A DNA stretch of 64,000 nt from [Phialemoniopsis] sp. UDSM-2020 (lineage: Eukaryota > Ascomycota > Sordariomycetes > Thyridiales > Thyridiaceae), in contig JAEILZ010000003.1 in the NCBI GenBank assembly GCA_018873225.1, positions 4,340,001 through 4,404,000 of the forward strand, in the 5' to 3' direction. The notes below the pieces were generated by a model. It worked only from the letters and a program-made list of their open reading frames with translations. It did no database searches and was not told where the DNA came from. A program made the translations under genes and the position numbers. Shown piece after piece: positions 32,442-42,759 of the stretch. Position 1 is the stretch's first letter; every line of letters begins with the position of its first letter.

Positions 32442-34627
32442 AGGAGTCATGACTGGGACGGCCGTGGAAGGCCACGATGGCCATGGCCATGAATTGCTTG
32501 ACGAAGAGCATAATACGACGACATCACATTCACGACAACACCCATGTTTTTACACTTTTGCATATTTACCCAGCGATACGTGCGAGCGAGCGGTTATTTC
32601 TTTGGACACGACTCATCTCATTCGAATTTTTTGTTCGGCATGGTACCAGAGTGACACGCTTGACGTGTCCTACATATCATCGCTCGACTTCCGCTTTCTT
32701 CGATCCTAATGCTTCTTTTTTGTTACCTGTGCTACCACTGCTATATCTTGCGACACAATTGCGTCATTGCCATGATAGCGGCATGTTTGATACCCCCAAA
32801 CGAGAGCACAGGCACTCAAAAGCAGGAGGATCTGGCTACGTTTTTACAACCTATCGCCTATTTGCCTTTCATCTCCTTATTGGGTCATAGGTTTTCTTTT
32901 GGTCTGTACACCCCAGATTGACGAAGGCAAGATGGCGGCGACTTCAATACGTCCGATAATTCCGGTGTCTTGGAGATCAAAACGCCGTTAATCTTGTTCT
33001 TTATTATTCATTTACTTGTTTGCGTTTTGTTTTGGAAGGTCTGCAAGGACACCCGGCGATTCCGGGCCCTCCTTGTTTGGCCAGCTGCTCATTTCTTACT
33101 TTTCATCCCCTGATTTCTTTCGGCGGCGACAATATTGTTACTTCTCGGGTTCTCCTTCCTCACCACGGGCTGGCTGTGCCACGCTCGGGGTGTCGGAACC
33201 TCTGTACTGAAGCTTGTCTTGACAATTTCGGCATTGGCGCAGACTTTTTTCTCACTTGGGGCTGGATATTACTATAGATCTGTACGGCAGTGAAGTTCAC
33301 ACTTCTTTGTGGAAGGGCGGGTTTCTTGCATTGCAGAACAGGGGATTGGCATGTCGCCTTCTCGTGTGGAGAGACTTGGGCCTGTGTCTCCAGGTCGGGT
33401 GGTCACGCAGAGGAGCTGTTCTTGGAGCTTCTTCGAGAACGATGGCTCTTGTCACCTGCCGAAGTAACACACGCTCGCAGGTGATGGAGCTTTCGGCCAG
33501 CCACCCGTCTTGGGTCGACTGTTGCCAGACTAAAGGGACGCGCGGTCTTGTGGCTGCTCGGCACAGGGGGGCATGCATTCACACCCCATTTTCTACATTT
33601 ACTTTTGATGCAAGGAATAGGGAATGAGAAACTCATTGTCGGGATGGATGGGAAAGCTGGGGGGATAGGCCAGCTTCATGATTATTGACGTGGAACAAGG
33701 GCATTTACACACATTGGAGATTGAAATAACATCTTGAGCGATATAGGGGCAATCTTTATGGAAGCATTTCATAGCTAGCTACACTAGGTGACTAGTTGGA
33801 AAAGCCCAAGAAATGAACACCAGGTGCTTGACTGCTACCTGCTTCGAAATAATCATATCGACCATAATCAAGTGAATTCGTATGTGACTGACCCTGCTTG
33901 TTTTGTCTATGTGAAACGTGGGAGGAGATGGCGTTTATTATGCAGATGGAGACTTCCAGGGATGGTTCTAGAACGTCAAGCCGAACCTTGGCTATAATAG
34001 AAAGGCCAGACATGACCCGAATTGTTCTTCTCTATTATCAAACCAAGTCCAATATCATACATCAGGACATCTTGAAACAAAGCGTTTTGGCATCAGGGGT
34101 TAATCAGAGAGCTAGGCCCCACGATCTCTTCTGACATAATGGGATTTGTTCTGTTCTTTGAGAAGAACGCATGTCGTCAATTCGGCTCGGCAGCGGAGCC
34201 TCGTGGATTGGACACTGAGAAAACTTTCGATATTGAGTTTGACGGTTCACGACCCCGACACTTGTCAATCAATTTAGACTTCACGCGGGCATTCGGCAAG
34301 GCCCGACCCGCTCTTTCTGTCAACTCTTGACGACATCGAATGCACATAGAAAGAGAGTGCAGAACATCAGTGCTGAAAACACCTCTTTGGTGCCGATCAA
34401 GTTGGCAGGTGGAAGTGGATGAGCGGTGAACATTGCCTCTTGCAGCTAGAAGCCAGCGAATGGAGCAGCTGAACCTCGTCACGTAGGTAGTTGGGGCCAC
34501 GAGGACAATTGAGATTTCTTCATCCAAATGGTCTGCCCCGGCGTCACGTTGATTGTAGAATGTCACGCATAATCTAAAAACCGCTCATCGGGAGGAGCTA
34601 TTAGAGCCTATCTACCCAAGAGAAAGG
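32442..34627. other. 2.2-kb intergenic region
   Basis: It holds the 3' UTR of the Pro/Ser-rich gene (T-rich around 32620-32760 and 33000-33130) and the promoter of the polytopic membrane protein gene. Frames such as plus 33256-33627 and minus 34177-34566 have no recognisable protein features. Confidence 0.45.
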
Positions 34628-35611
34628 ATGGCCGAGTGCGCCGGCCCCGCCGCGGGCAACGCCGACATGTACGGCCTCGGCATCCGCGTCGGCTTCTACG
34701 CGCAGTGGTACGGCGCCATGTTCACCGAGGCCCTGCTTCCGGACGAGGCGCGGCGCTTGCGCGACGGCAACACGCTCTTCAGCGCGGCGACGCTCATCGC
34801 GCTCGTGCGCCTGCGCGACGAGCTCGACCCCGTCGATATATACATATCGCTGACGCTGTGCTACGGCTCCGTCGCGTACCTCTTGCCGTTTGTCGTCTTT
34901 GATACGCCGACTTCCTTTTCGGGGAAGGGTTTGGCGGAGGGAGGGAGACGGATGGTCACGATGCGCCCGGCGCCGCGCGCGGTGGCGGACACGGCGAGTA
35001 AAGTGTACAGCGTCGTGTGGGGGATGCTGCTGGCGGCGGTCATGGCGGTCATGCTCTGGTTCTGGGGGGTTGAGGTGCCGCGCATCGGAGGCGAGGACTG
35101 CGTGCGGTATGGGTTTTGGTTCTCGAAGCAGCGGTTGGATAACCCGCACTTTCGGGTGTTTAATCTGGTCTTTGGGTCGCTTGGGCTGTGTGCGGTCGCG
35201 ATGTTTCTGTTCAAGATGCTTTTTGCCCTTTTTACGAAGGAGGAGAAGCATAGAGTTTGCGACGAGTAAGTGCTATTCTCCCCTGGAGGGGTTGGTCATG
35301 ATCTTTGACACTTTCGCAGGGACGAGATGCCCTTTCCCATGGCGAGGGCCAGCTTTCAGAACGTATTCCGGCTCGCCTTTGCCGTAATTGGCACCGCAGC
35401 TGTCGAGTCGACCATCTCGTGGAACAAGATGGAGGGCGTCACAGACCTCAACTCCGCGGGGCAGATCATCCCGGCCATTATCGGGTTGAGCACCTTGTCG
35501 ACCTTGGCCAGCGTCTTGCTTTTTGAGCCTGATAAGAGACGCGAGGTCATCAGCCGCTTTCTGAGGAGAACGCCGCGAGATGAGACGATGCTGATAGGAC
35601 CACACGATTAG
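34628..35611 (+). CDS. Polytopic membrane protein of unknown function
   Basis: Two exons, 34628-35265 and 35320-35611, separated by a 54-nt intron (donor GTAAGT, acceptor TTCGCAG), give 309 residues. The junction restores HRVCDE|DEMPFPMARASF. About six or seven hydrophobic segments are visible: GLGIRVGFYAQWYGAMF near residue 17, a helix near 57, ISLTLCYGSVAYLLPFVVF near 78, VVWGMLLAAVMAVMLWFW near 130, VFGSLGLCAVAMFLFKMLF near 185, VFRLAFAVIGTAAVEST near 228, and IIPAIIGLSTLSTLASVLLF near 259. The C-terminus is basic (KRREVISRFLRR), consistent with a cytosolic side. The opening GLGIRVGFYAQWYG block resembles that of other fungal-specific membrane proteins of unknown role. No transporter or receptor signature is recognisable. 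Confidence 0.85.
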
Positions 35612-36659
35612 ATGGATAACATGTGCAAATATCGATATACAGAGGGGCATAGCGAGATCAGAAGGTCTAGATCAACGTGGTAACATTAATAACATCGTGA
35701 CTGTGCTATGAGCCTCGCATTCAGTACCTAGCTTCCATGGCCAACGGTAGATTATGCACTCAAAGCAGACCGTTCACAACCAAAGTCAGTGCTCATTCGA
35801 CTTACACCAAAAGCCATGGCAATTGATGATGTGGGGTTGCCGGATGGATCTGTTACAGAAAGGGTAGGCCCACCACAGGTGCCGTCTTAGCTAGCGCGGG
35901 TGCTGAAGGGTGGTGGGGCTGCCGCCGCAGAAGCCTGGAGGGAGTCTGTTGCCCTGCCAGCCACGCACTTTTTTGTTTACATCGACGTCACCTCACCTTT
36001 CATCTCTAGATCGTTTGGTGCTCTCTAGGGTCTCGAAGAAAACGATAAAAATCAGTAGAATAGCATTCATTAGGATCTCAATACATGCGAGTAGCTCATA
36101 ATCCGGTTTGGTCTCAGTTTAAGCGCCTTCTAAGGGCTGACAATCATTTTCGCCGGCGTTTTGGGGCTCGTGTAAAAGGGAAGGAACACCCACCCTCGCT
36201 GTGAATCCCAGCCCACCAGCCTCGCCCATTTCGCCTGCGGTTTCTGGGGGAACAAGAACACCACGACAACCGCCAAGTCGTCAGCTCACCCAAACCTCTC
36301 CACCTCCATTCATCACCTCCCGCGCTACTCATCTGCTCGTCAATTCAATCTATTGACGACTGCATATCTTGCATCAAGCGTAAAGAAGAACTTGCGCTTG
36401 CATCACGACATTCCAGTAAAAGGACGATAATCTACCGATTTCAGCTTTGACAGGCGCCACTATCCGACGTCTGTCTGATCTGTCTCTCCCACCGTCGACC
36501 TTGGCTGGTCGACCAGCTTCAAACCAGCCAAGTTCGGACTAAACTCCATACTTTGTCCATCGCATCCATTCCAGAGACGGCGGGCGCACCCGTTGACACG
36601 ACGAACACCCCCACATTCCAGTCGTGATCTCCTAAGACATTCGAGCCAATTCAGACATC
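35612..36659. other. Intergenic: promoter and 5' leader of the single-pass membrane gene
   Basis: About 1 kb between two plus-strand genes. From about 36180 the + strand becomes C/T-rich, with repeated CCACC/CATCACC stretches as in fungal 5' leaders. No coding region is supported. Confidence 0.45.
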
Positions 36660-37964
36660 ATGGCTCCCGCACTCTTCACCTCCGTCATTACCCACCTCTC
36701 CTCCCGGACCCCCGATGCCGCTTCACTCGGCCCACTAGCCGCTCACGCCGTCCTGACAGCCCGCGACGGTGGCAAGGAGCCGGACCCGGAGAGTGGTCTC
36801 GTCCACCCGGGCGACATCAACAACAACGCCCTCTTCGCCCTCTTCGGTGTCATCGGCGCCGCCTTTGTCTGCATCGGCATCTGGTTCTTCTTCTGGGCCC
36901 GCAACGGCGGCTTCTACTTCAAGGAGAACGACTGGGACGACTACAAGTCCACCGTCCTACGCCGAAGAGGTCCCAACGGCACCATCCTTTCTGGCGCCAC
37001 GCCGTCCACACAGCTTGGCGGCGGCAGTATCTACAAGGATGTCGACGACGGTAGCACCGAGGCCGACAACACGACTGTCATCACGGCGACTACGGACTCT
37101 ACTGACCTGACCGGCATCACCGGCGGCGTCAGCGACTTTGCAGGCCGCGAGAAGCGTCGCCGCAAGCGCGAGCAAAAGGAGCGCGAGAAGGAGCGCCGCC
37201 GCGAGGAAAAGGCCCGCGAAAAGGCCGAGCGCAAGCACCGCGAGAAGTCTGGCCGCCACGTCAACGACGAGGGCGTGCTCGTCGACGAGGACGCCGAGGC
37301 CGAGGCCAAGAACCACCTGCGCAAGTACCGCCACGAGAAGCCCGCCCGCGTCGGCGGCATCAACAAGGAGGCCGAGGGCAGCGCCTGGGACGGCTCCACC
37401 AACCCGAGCCACTCGACCGCGTCCGCCACGGAGAGCACCGTCACCTCTGACCTCATGAGCAACCGCGAGCGCACGCCCACGAGCACGCCGACCAAGAAGG
37501 GCGGCATCCGCAAGGTCTACTCGAGCGCCGACCGCACCGCGGAGCGCGAGAACGAGCGCATCCGCGCCGAGGCCCGCCGCCTGCAGGAGAAGGGCCGCGC
37601 GGCGGCATCCAACTCGGCGGCCGGCGCCAGCAGCAACGGCGGAGGCAGGCGCGACTTCAGCTGGCAGCGGGCGGACGACAGTGCGGGCCTGGGTCGCATC
37701 GAGGAGACGCGGCCGACGCACTCGCGCGGCAGCACGATCCCCGGCTCGTGGGCCGAGAGCGACGTCGGCGGCGACAGGCCGGACACGTCGCACGGCACCA
37801 AGTCGTACCGGTGCGTCATCCCAGGCCTGTCGTCGAGCTCGGCCGTCGACTCGGCCACGGCGTCGGAGGCGGGTACTGCGGTCAGTGACTTTGCGTACCA
37901 GGAGGAGAAGAGGAAGAAGAGGGGCGGTGCTGGGTACCGGAGGAACAGGAATGGTATGGAGTGA
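36660..37964 (+). CDS. Single-pass membrane protein with highly charged cytosolic tail
   Basis: A single exon of 434 residues, ATG 36660 in good context (ATCATGGCT). Residues 1-55 are polar. Residues about 57-80 (ALFALFGVIGAAFVCIGIWF) form one transmembrane helix, followed directly by FFFWARNGGFYFKENDWDDY, which looks like a strongly conserved juxtamembrane block. Residues about 160-205 are an almost pure Lys/Arg/Glu single alpha helix (REKRRRKREQKEREKERRR). Beyond it the protein is disordered, rich in Ser, Thr and Glu, with another basic helix near 297-315. Homologous fungal proteins are, to my recollection, sometimes labelled endosomal SPRY-domain proteins, but I see no SPRY domain here. 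The function is unknown; an endomembrane adaptor is a guess from topology. Confidence 0.85.
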   Translation: MAPALFTSVITHLSSRTPDAASLGPLAAHAVLTARDGGKEPDPESGLVHPGDINNNALFALFGVIGAAFVCIGIWFFFWARNGGFYFKENDWDDYKSTVLRRRGPNGTILSGATPSTQLGGGSIYKDVDDGSTEADNTTVITATTDSTDLTGITGGVSDFAGREKRRRKREQKEREKERRREEKAREKAERKHREKSGRHVNDEGVLVDEDAEAEAKNHLRKYRHEKPARVGGINKEAEGSAWDGSTNPSHSTASATESTVTSDLMSNRERTPTSTPTKKGGIRKVYSSADRTAERENERIRAEARRLQEKGRAAASNSAAGASSNGGGRRDFSWQRADDSAGLGRIEETRPTHSRGSTIPGSWAESDVGGDRPDTSHGTKSYRCVIPGLSSSSAVDSATASEAGTAVSDFAYQEEKRKKRGGAGYRRNRNGME

Positions 37965-38942
37965 AGAGAGATGAGAGGGGGTTTTGACGGTTCGGTTTCT
38001 GCGCTTTTGTCTACATCATGATGGATGAGTCAAGGAAGGAATGTATCATGTACTTTTGCTTTTTGGGAGGAGGAAAGGAGATGGGAGATTCGTCAAGGAA
38101 GAGCGGATACACAATATCCTCTCTCTTCCTTGGCGCTGACGATATACATTGCTGGGCGTTATTGAAGGGACAGTCTTTTCTCAAGTGGCGATGGTTATGT
38201 AGCGATGCGATCATCCTCGATTAGTACATAGAATGAAACAATATTTGATCATGACGAGTGCCCTTACCAAAGTGTGTATTTACTATACTATGCCATATGT
38301 GTGAACAAGAGCATGTTTGAGCATTGAAAGCCATAGCATAGTATAAATACCAATATAGTCAACATATATGTACTCTTGTGCTTCCAGTGACTCGCGCCCA
38401 TTCATCGAGCCCTTTGCCGTGACCTTTCCCTATCGTCATTGTGTAAAATCTCTTGTGATGATGATTTGGCTTCCAAAACATTCTTCCTATTAGAATGAAG
38501 TTATGCGCTCTCATCTTCCAAAACATCATCAAGAATAGGTTTGGACGGATACATGGTCTGCCCAGATAAGGTTCGGTTGAATATCAGGTCGGACCACACA
38601 TACTTCAACAACAAGATGAACGGGCTAAAGGGTCACGAAGTGACTCAACACCCATAAATGCATCACACAGACTAGCACACTGATGAATCCACCTGCTGCT
38701 GAATGCTTCGAGATATCACTGCTATGACTGGGACAACACATTCACCAGTCATGGGCACTGCCCGGGGCAGTATTTCAAGCTTCTCGGAGCTGGAATGGCC
38801 TCTCTTCGACAGCGAAAGCCAACAAGAATCAAGTTCATCATCTCTCGGCCAGACGTGTCTTCTCACCAAGAACAAAATCAAGGACCTTTTCATCCGGACG
38901 AGCAGTACCAATATCAATATCATATCGAGCCGGATAGTGAAT
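37965..38942. other. Intergenic
   Basis: It contains the 3' UTR of the single-pass membrane protein gene and the upstream region of a small basic protein gene. AT-rich between about 38220 and 38560. An in-frame upstream extension of the next CDS to 38703 is open (80 more codons) but looks non-coding in composition. Confidence 0.4.
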
Positions 38943-39230
38943 ATGTTCGGATTCACGAAAAAGGACAACAGGAAGAAAGCGGAGGACGAGAGAGATAAGC
39001 TCGAGAAGTCGCCGCCGGAATGGGTCCGCCTCAGCGATCCAGATCAGGCTTCGAGCATCGAAGAAGACTGGAGTGGCAATCTCGTCCAGCCGACGCCCAA
39101 GCCGGCTGGCCTGCTGGCTCGAGCCATGGGATTCGCCCGCAACTTGGCTGCCAAGATGAAGGTTGGAGGTCCTAGCGAGGAGGCCACGGTGTCGACGACA
39201 ACGAATAAGAGGGGAGGCATGCAAAAATAA
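38943..39230 (+). CDS. Small basic protein, unknown
   Basis: 95 residues from ATG 38943 to TAA 39228-39230. The frame stays open upstream to 38703, but the internal ATG is preferred because the composition changes sharply there: MFGFTKKDNRKKAEDERDKL begins a hydrophilic, charged N-terminus. Downstream are PPEWVRLSDPDQ, IEEDWSGNLVQPTPKPAG, and an amphipathic helix LLARAMGFARNLAAKMKVGG that could associate with membranes. There is no recognised family. With no introns and a short length, the call rests on the amino-acid pattern only, and it could be a chance frame. Confidence 0.5.
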   Translation: MFGFTKKDNRKKAEDERDKLEKSPPEWVRLSDPDQASSIEEDWSGNLVQPTPKPAGLLARAMGFARNLAAKMKVGGPSEEATVSTTTNKRGGMQK

Positions 39231-39867
39231 AGAGCTGGATTCCGCGGTCGAGAGAAAGTTTGCTGCTGGACAAGACTTGAGATGAATCCGAGACCGTATC
39301 GGAACGATGTCAGGTATTGACTCCTTGAGTCACCTCCGCCCCTTACCATGGAACATACTTCAGAAGTGGCGTCCGGAGGGGGCCATGTGCTGCAAGTTAA
39401 CTTTCGGTGATCCACGTTTTGCGAGGTTTTGATATTTCTGGGCAAGTCTAACCATCTCAGGAGCGGTACTGAAGGTAACATATCAGCACGTCCTCATCCT
39501 GTTAGATATTGTTAGCAGACATAACAAAATGTTCCCGCCAACATACGTACCCATGGTCGATTCGTCTTTCCAGATCCGTAATTTAGAACTGTGGTAGAAG
39601 GCACCTTCCGTGAACTCTGTGTTCCGGCCGCCGGCGTGACATAGTATATAATGCCCTCAATCTCCCCTTCCCATGCAACTTCGAACGCACCGTCACACTT
39701 TCTCAGAAGCCTCAAAGTCCGACATACTTGCTGGTCATATCAAGATATTCCATCGCTCTCATCAACAAAGGACACTCTTCATCAAAGCTGAGTTGCAAAG
39801 AGACGCGTAGGAACATTTCCTGTGGTAGACAAGGTAAGTGACCGAAGCTTGGAAGGGATACTTGGGT
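39231..39867. other. Intergenic
   Basis: A spacer between two plus-strand genes. An intron-like segment (GTAAGT at 39834, AG near 39890) overlaps the chosen start of the next gene, so an additional 5' exon cannot be excluded, but no in-frame exon was found upstream. Confidence 0.35.
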
Positions 39868-41133
39868 ATGAAGGATAACCAACCAGTCCTTCCAAAAAAG
39901 ATGCTGGGAGAAGGAGACAATACCGATATGGGCTATGACCCATCTTACGGCCAAAGTTTTCGAGACCTTCTGGATGTTGCCCCGGGTGGCGCCATAGTCG
40001 ATCCTCTGGATGACACAAATTGGGTGTACCTGGACCCCGAGTACAGCCTCGAAGGCCCTGGGGACGACGACGTTAACCACGACGCTCCCCAAGAGACTCC
40101 CGCCGACCCTCCACCGCCAGGCCCTCCGGCGGCGGCAACCCGAGACAACGGCGGCGGCAACCGTGACAGTTTCCCGCAAACGGCAGGCCTGGGCATCCCG
40201 AACGACGCAGACGTGTATCCGGTCTGCGGCTGCCAGGCGTGGGACTGCATCTGCCGGCCCGGTGCGTGCGGCGTGTGCCATTACCAGTGGCACGGCGGCA
40301 ACCGCTTCCCGATGCCGCACCTTCCTGAAAAGCCCGAGCCTGGGGTGCCCGACTTCTTCTTGCCCGAAGGGCCCTGCCTCGTCCTTCCCGAGAACTTCTC
40401 CTCCCCGATGCCGTCATACTCCTTTATGCCAGCCGGTGACCAGCCGCAGGATGAAGGGAGTTCCCAAGGGGCCACCTCATCGGTTGATCTCTTCTCCTCC
40501 CCGACGCCGTCATTTCCCTTCTTCTCCTCCCCAAAGTCGTCATTCTCCTTGATGCCGGTCAGGAACAAGCCGCAGGATGAAGGGGGTTCCCCATGGACCG
40601 CCTCATCGGCTTCCTTTTTCTCCTCCTCCTCCTCCTCCTCCTCCTTCTCCTCCGCCGCCGCCGCCGCCACCACCACCACCCCCTCCTCCTCCGATCCGGA
40701 GCCGGTCACCCCGTCGGAGGAGGAGGAAGACGGACGACAAGGGCCCGGAAGCCCCTCAGACCGCGACAGTCCGGCGTCGCGGATGCTCTTGGCCGCCCCC
40801 GACTACGTGCACAAATCCTCGCGGGCCATAAGGCGGGAGTTAATGAGGAGGGTGTCGCAACTGCCCTTGCCTGACCAGTCAGCCCTCTGGGGAACATTAT
40901 TGTCACGGCACCAGATGGGCTGTGACATCTATGACGATGTGCCGGGGCCGGTGCTGACATGTGCCAAGGGGATGGGTTATGGTGAGGTGTCGAAGGAGAG
41001 GGAGGAAAAGATGGAGAGGAGGGCGCAGGGGGAGGGTGGGGGAGAAAATAAGCGGAAAAGAAAGAGACCGAGAGGGAGTAATCTGAGGGGAGGACAGAAA
41101 CAGAAGGAGAGAGTGAAGAAGAAGGAGAAGTAG
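39868..41133 (+). CDS. Cysteine-cluster protein with internal duplication and Lys-rich tail, unknown
   Basis: 421 residues from ATG 39868; ten further in-frame codons exist upstream but begin only with GTG. The N-terminus is acidic (GYDPSYGQSFRDLL, WVYLDPEYSLEGPGDDD). Near residues 118-140 is a compact cysteine cluster, CGCQAWDCICRPGACGVC, spaced CxC-x4-CxC-x4-C-x2-C and followed by a His, which could bind zinc. A unit of about 43 residues follows that is roughly duplicated (YSFMPAGDQPQDEGSSQG and FSLMPVRNKPQDEGGSPW, each leading to an FSS-rich stretch). Next are pure Ser, Ala and Thr runs encoded by trinucleotide repeats, a short helical region (SSRAIRRELMRRVSQLPLPD), and a Lys/Arg-rich C-terminus resembling a nuclear localisation signal. 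No known family is recognised; it looks lineage-restricted. Confidence 0.7.
   Translation: MKDNQPVLPKKMLGEGDNTDMGYDPSYGQSFRDLLDVAPGGAIVDPLDDTNWVYLDPEYSLEGPGDDDVNHDAPQETPADPPPPGPPAAATRDNGGGNRDSFPQTAGLGIPNDADVYPVCGCQAWDCICRPGACGVCHYQWHGGNRFPMPHLPEKPEPGVPDFFLPEGPCLVLPENFSSPMPSYSFMPAGDQPQDEGSSQGATSSVDLFSSPTPSFPFFSSPKSSFSLMPVRNKPQDEGGSPWTASSASFFSSSSSSSSFSSAAAAATTTTPSSSDPEPVTPSEEEEDGRQGPGSPSDRDSPASRMLLAAPDYVHKSSRAIRRELMRRVSQLPLPDQSALWGTLLSRHQMGCDIYDDVPGPVLTCAKGMGYGEVSKEREEKMERRAQGEGGGENKRKRKRPRGSNLRGGQKQKERVKKKEK
40620..40692 (+). repeat. In-frame TCC/GCC/ACC trinucleotide repeat tract
   Basis: Successive TCC, GCC and ACC trinucleotide runs within the cysteine-cluster gene, encoding polyserine, polyalanine and polythreonine. 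Strand slippage could change its length in frame between strains. Confidence 0.85.
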
Positions 41134-42759
41134 GTAAAGTAGGCAGGAGCGAAGATATATGCAGGGAGCAGGGCAAAGGTGTCATAACGAGGGAAAGAGG
41201 ATTGTAAGATAATTTGTAGTAAATCTAGATACGTTCGAGCCAGGAAATCTTTTTACATCTATCTATTTCTAGTCCCACAGTCATCACAATGTTCATGTGA
41301 TTGAGATGCCAGTTTGGTTTTCGATAAACCACGTTCATATTAGAGCGACCTGTCAATTGTAACCAGGGCCTTGAAGCAAAAGTCTGTGCTCATGTATAGG
41401 ATTGGCATCAGTACAACACTGGTACTCGTTAGAAGAGAATATGTAATGCATTGCTATTCGTGTTCTTAAGAGCGAATACGTAGCTGTTTGTGCCCATACA
41501 ACACCGGAGAGACCAAGCGGAACCTGTCTAGTTGTATGTAATCAATACAAACAAGTTGGACAAGCGCAATGGACTTAGATATGGATAGTCAAGTAACACA
41601 AGTAGCCTTAGGTAACATACTTAGGATAGACATGAATGAATAGACTGGTGTCAACCTCGGGAAAAGAGTCAGGTCCAAAGTGGCCGTGTCTGCACGGCTG
41701 TCAGAGCCCGAGCAGTACAGAGCCTCACCCTTGTCCCAATCTCGTATCACACATATGCCAGTGACAATCATCGAGTACTAGGTAGGGTCTTGCTAGCTAT
41801 ACCAAGTAGTATTAGGGCGCGTAGAAAACTCGACTCACCCAGATCTATCAATGCCTTGGTGCTGGTGAATGACTTTGGCTTTTGATCGCCTTCGAGCCGG
41901 GGAAACTCGATATTGGTCTGGAAACTATTGTAATCGTCCTTGCAAAATCGCCATGGCGTGAGATAGAAAACCTTGTTTTGGCCACGCTACCGAGATCATG
42001 CGTGAAGCAAGAGACTTTGGAATGTCCAAGCTTGAACAGCAGCTACGTCAAATACATTGCGCGCTGCACCCGAGGCTGCAGCCGCTCATTGATTCACTAA
42101 CGGTTCCGAAACGGCTGGATGAATGGTTGTGCCACGTTGAAGTGAAAAGCCCTGCACTGAGAGGCGCTGTCCCGCCGCAATGACCATCAACGGCTCAATT
42201 CCACCGCAGGTGCCTTGTGTCGATGGAGAATCTCGGACTCTGAGTAAATCACGGTTCTCAGTATCTCTGCTAAAAATGAAGATGCAGGAGATGGCATCTC
42301 TCCATATAGAACATGCGAATGCTACAATCTGATGCATCATGTGGGCTGAAAAAGTCACGCTTTTGTCCTTTCACTCAGGGTGAACATTGGAGTGTCACAA
42401 CTCTATATTCTAAATGCAACGTGGAAAGTGGTAGTTGATTGTTCCAAGACCCTAGGGCTTACCCTTGGGGTGCTGGTGCCTTGATCCTATGAAGATGTAC
42501 TCAACAGCTGTCCGAGTCCTCCTGCTTGTCCTGGCTGCAATACCTGATAGTGTAACCCCCTCTCCCTTTGTGGGCAAGACATGAAATGCATTTGATCCTC
42601 CGACTTTTGGCTTGCCTTCTTTAGACGACTCAAGGCTGCAGCATGGTGTGGTAGTGGAAGAACTGGGTCAGAGTGAGACGGCCGAAATGGGCCCTCATTC
42701 TCATCTCATTGGGGATCTTTTGAGAACGCCTGCGACCTCATCAATGCCTTTCTGGAATC
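41134..42759. other. Intergenic flank of the helicase pseudogene
   Basis: It follows the 3' end of the cysteine-cluster gene. AT content is slightly raised. No coding region, repeat or transposon end is recognisable, although this is the flank where rearrangement breakpoints of the neighbouring pseudogene might lie. Confidence 0.4.

Noticed and set aside
36957..37793. 278-codon minus-strand frame opposite the single-pass membrane protein gene
   Set aside because: Antisense shadow caused by strong GC bias at third codon positions.
38703..38942. 80-codon N-terminal extension of the small basic protein
   Set aside because: Amino-acid composition changes abruptly at the internal ATG and the extension looks non-coding.
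40281..40709. Minus-strand acidic frame opposite the cysteine-cluster gene
   Set aside because: Antisense reading of the TCC/GCC/ACC repeat tract (poly-Glu and poly-Val/Ala); no independent support.
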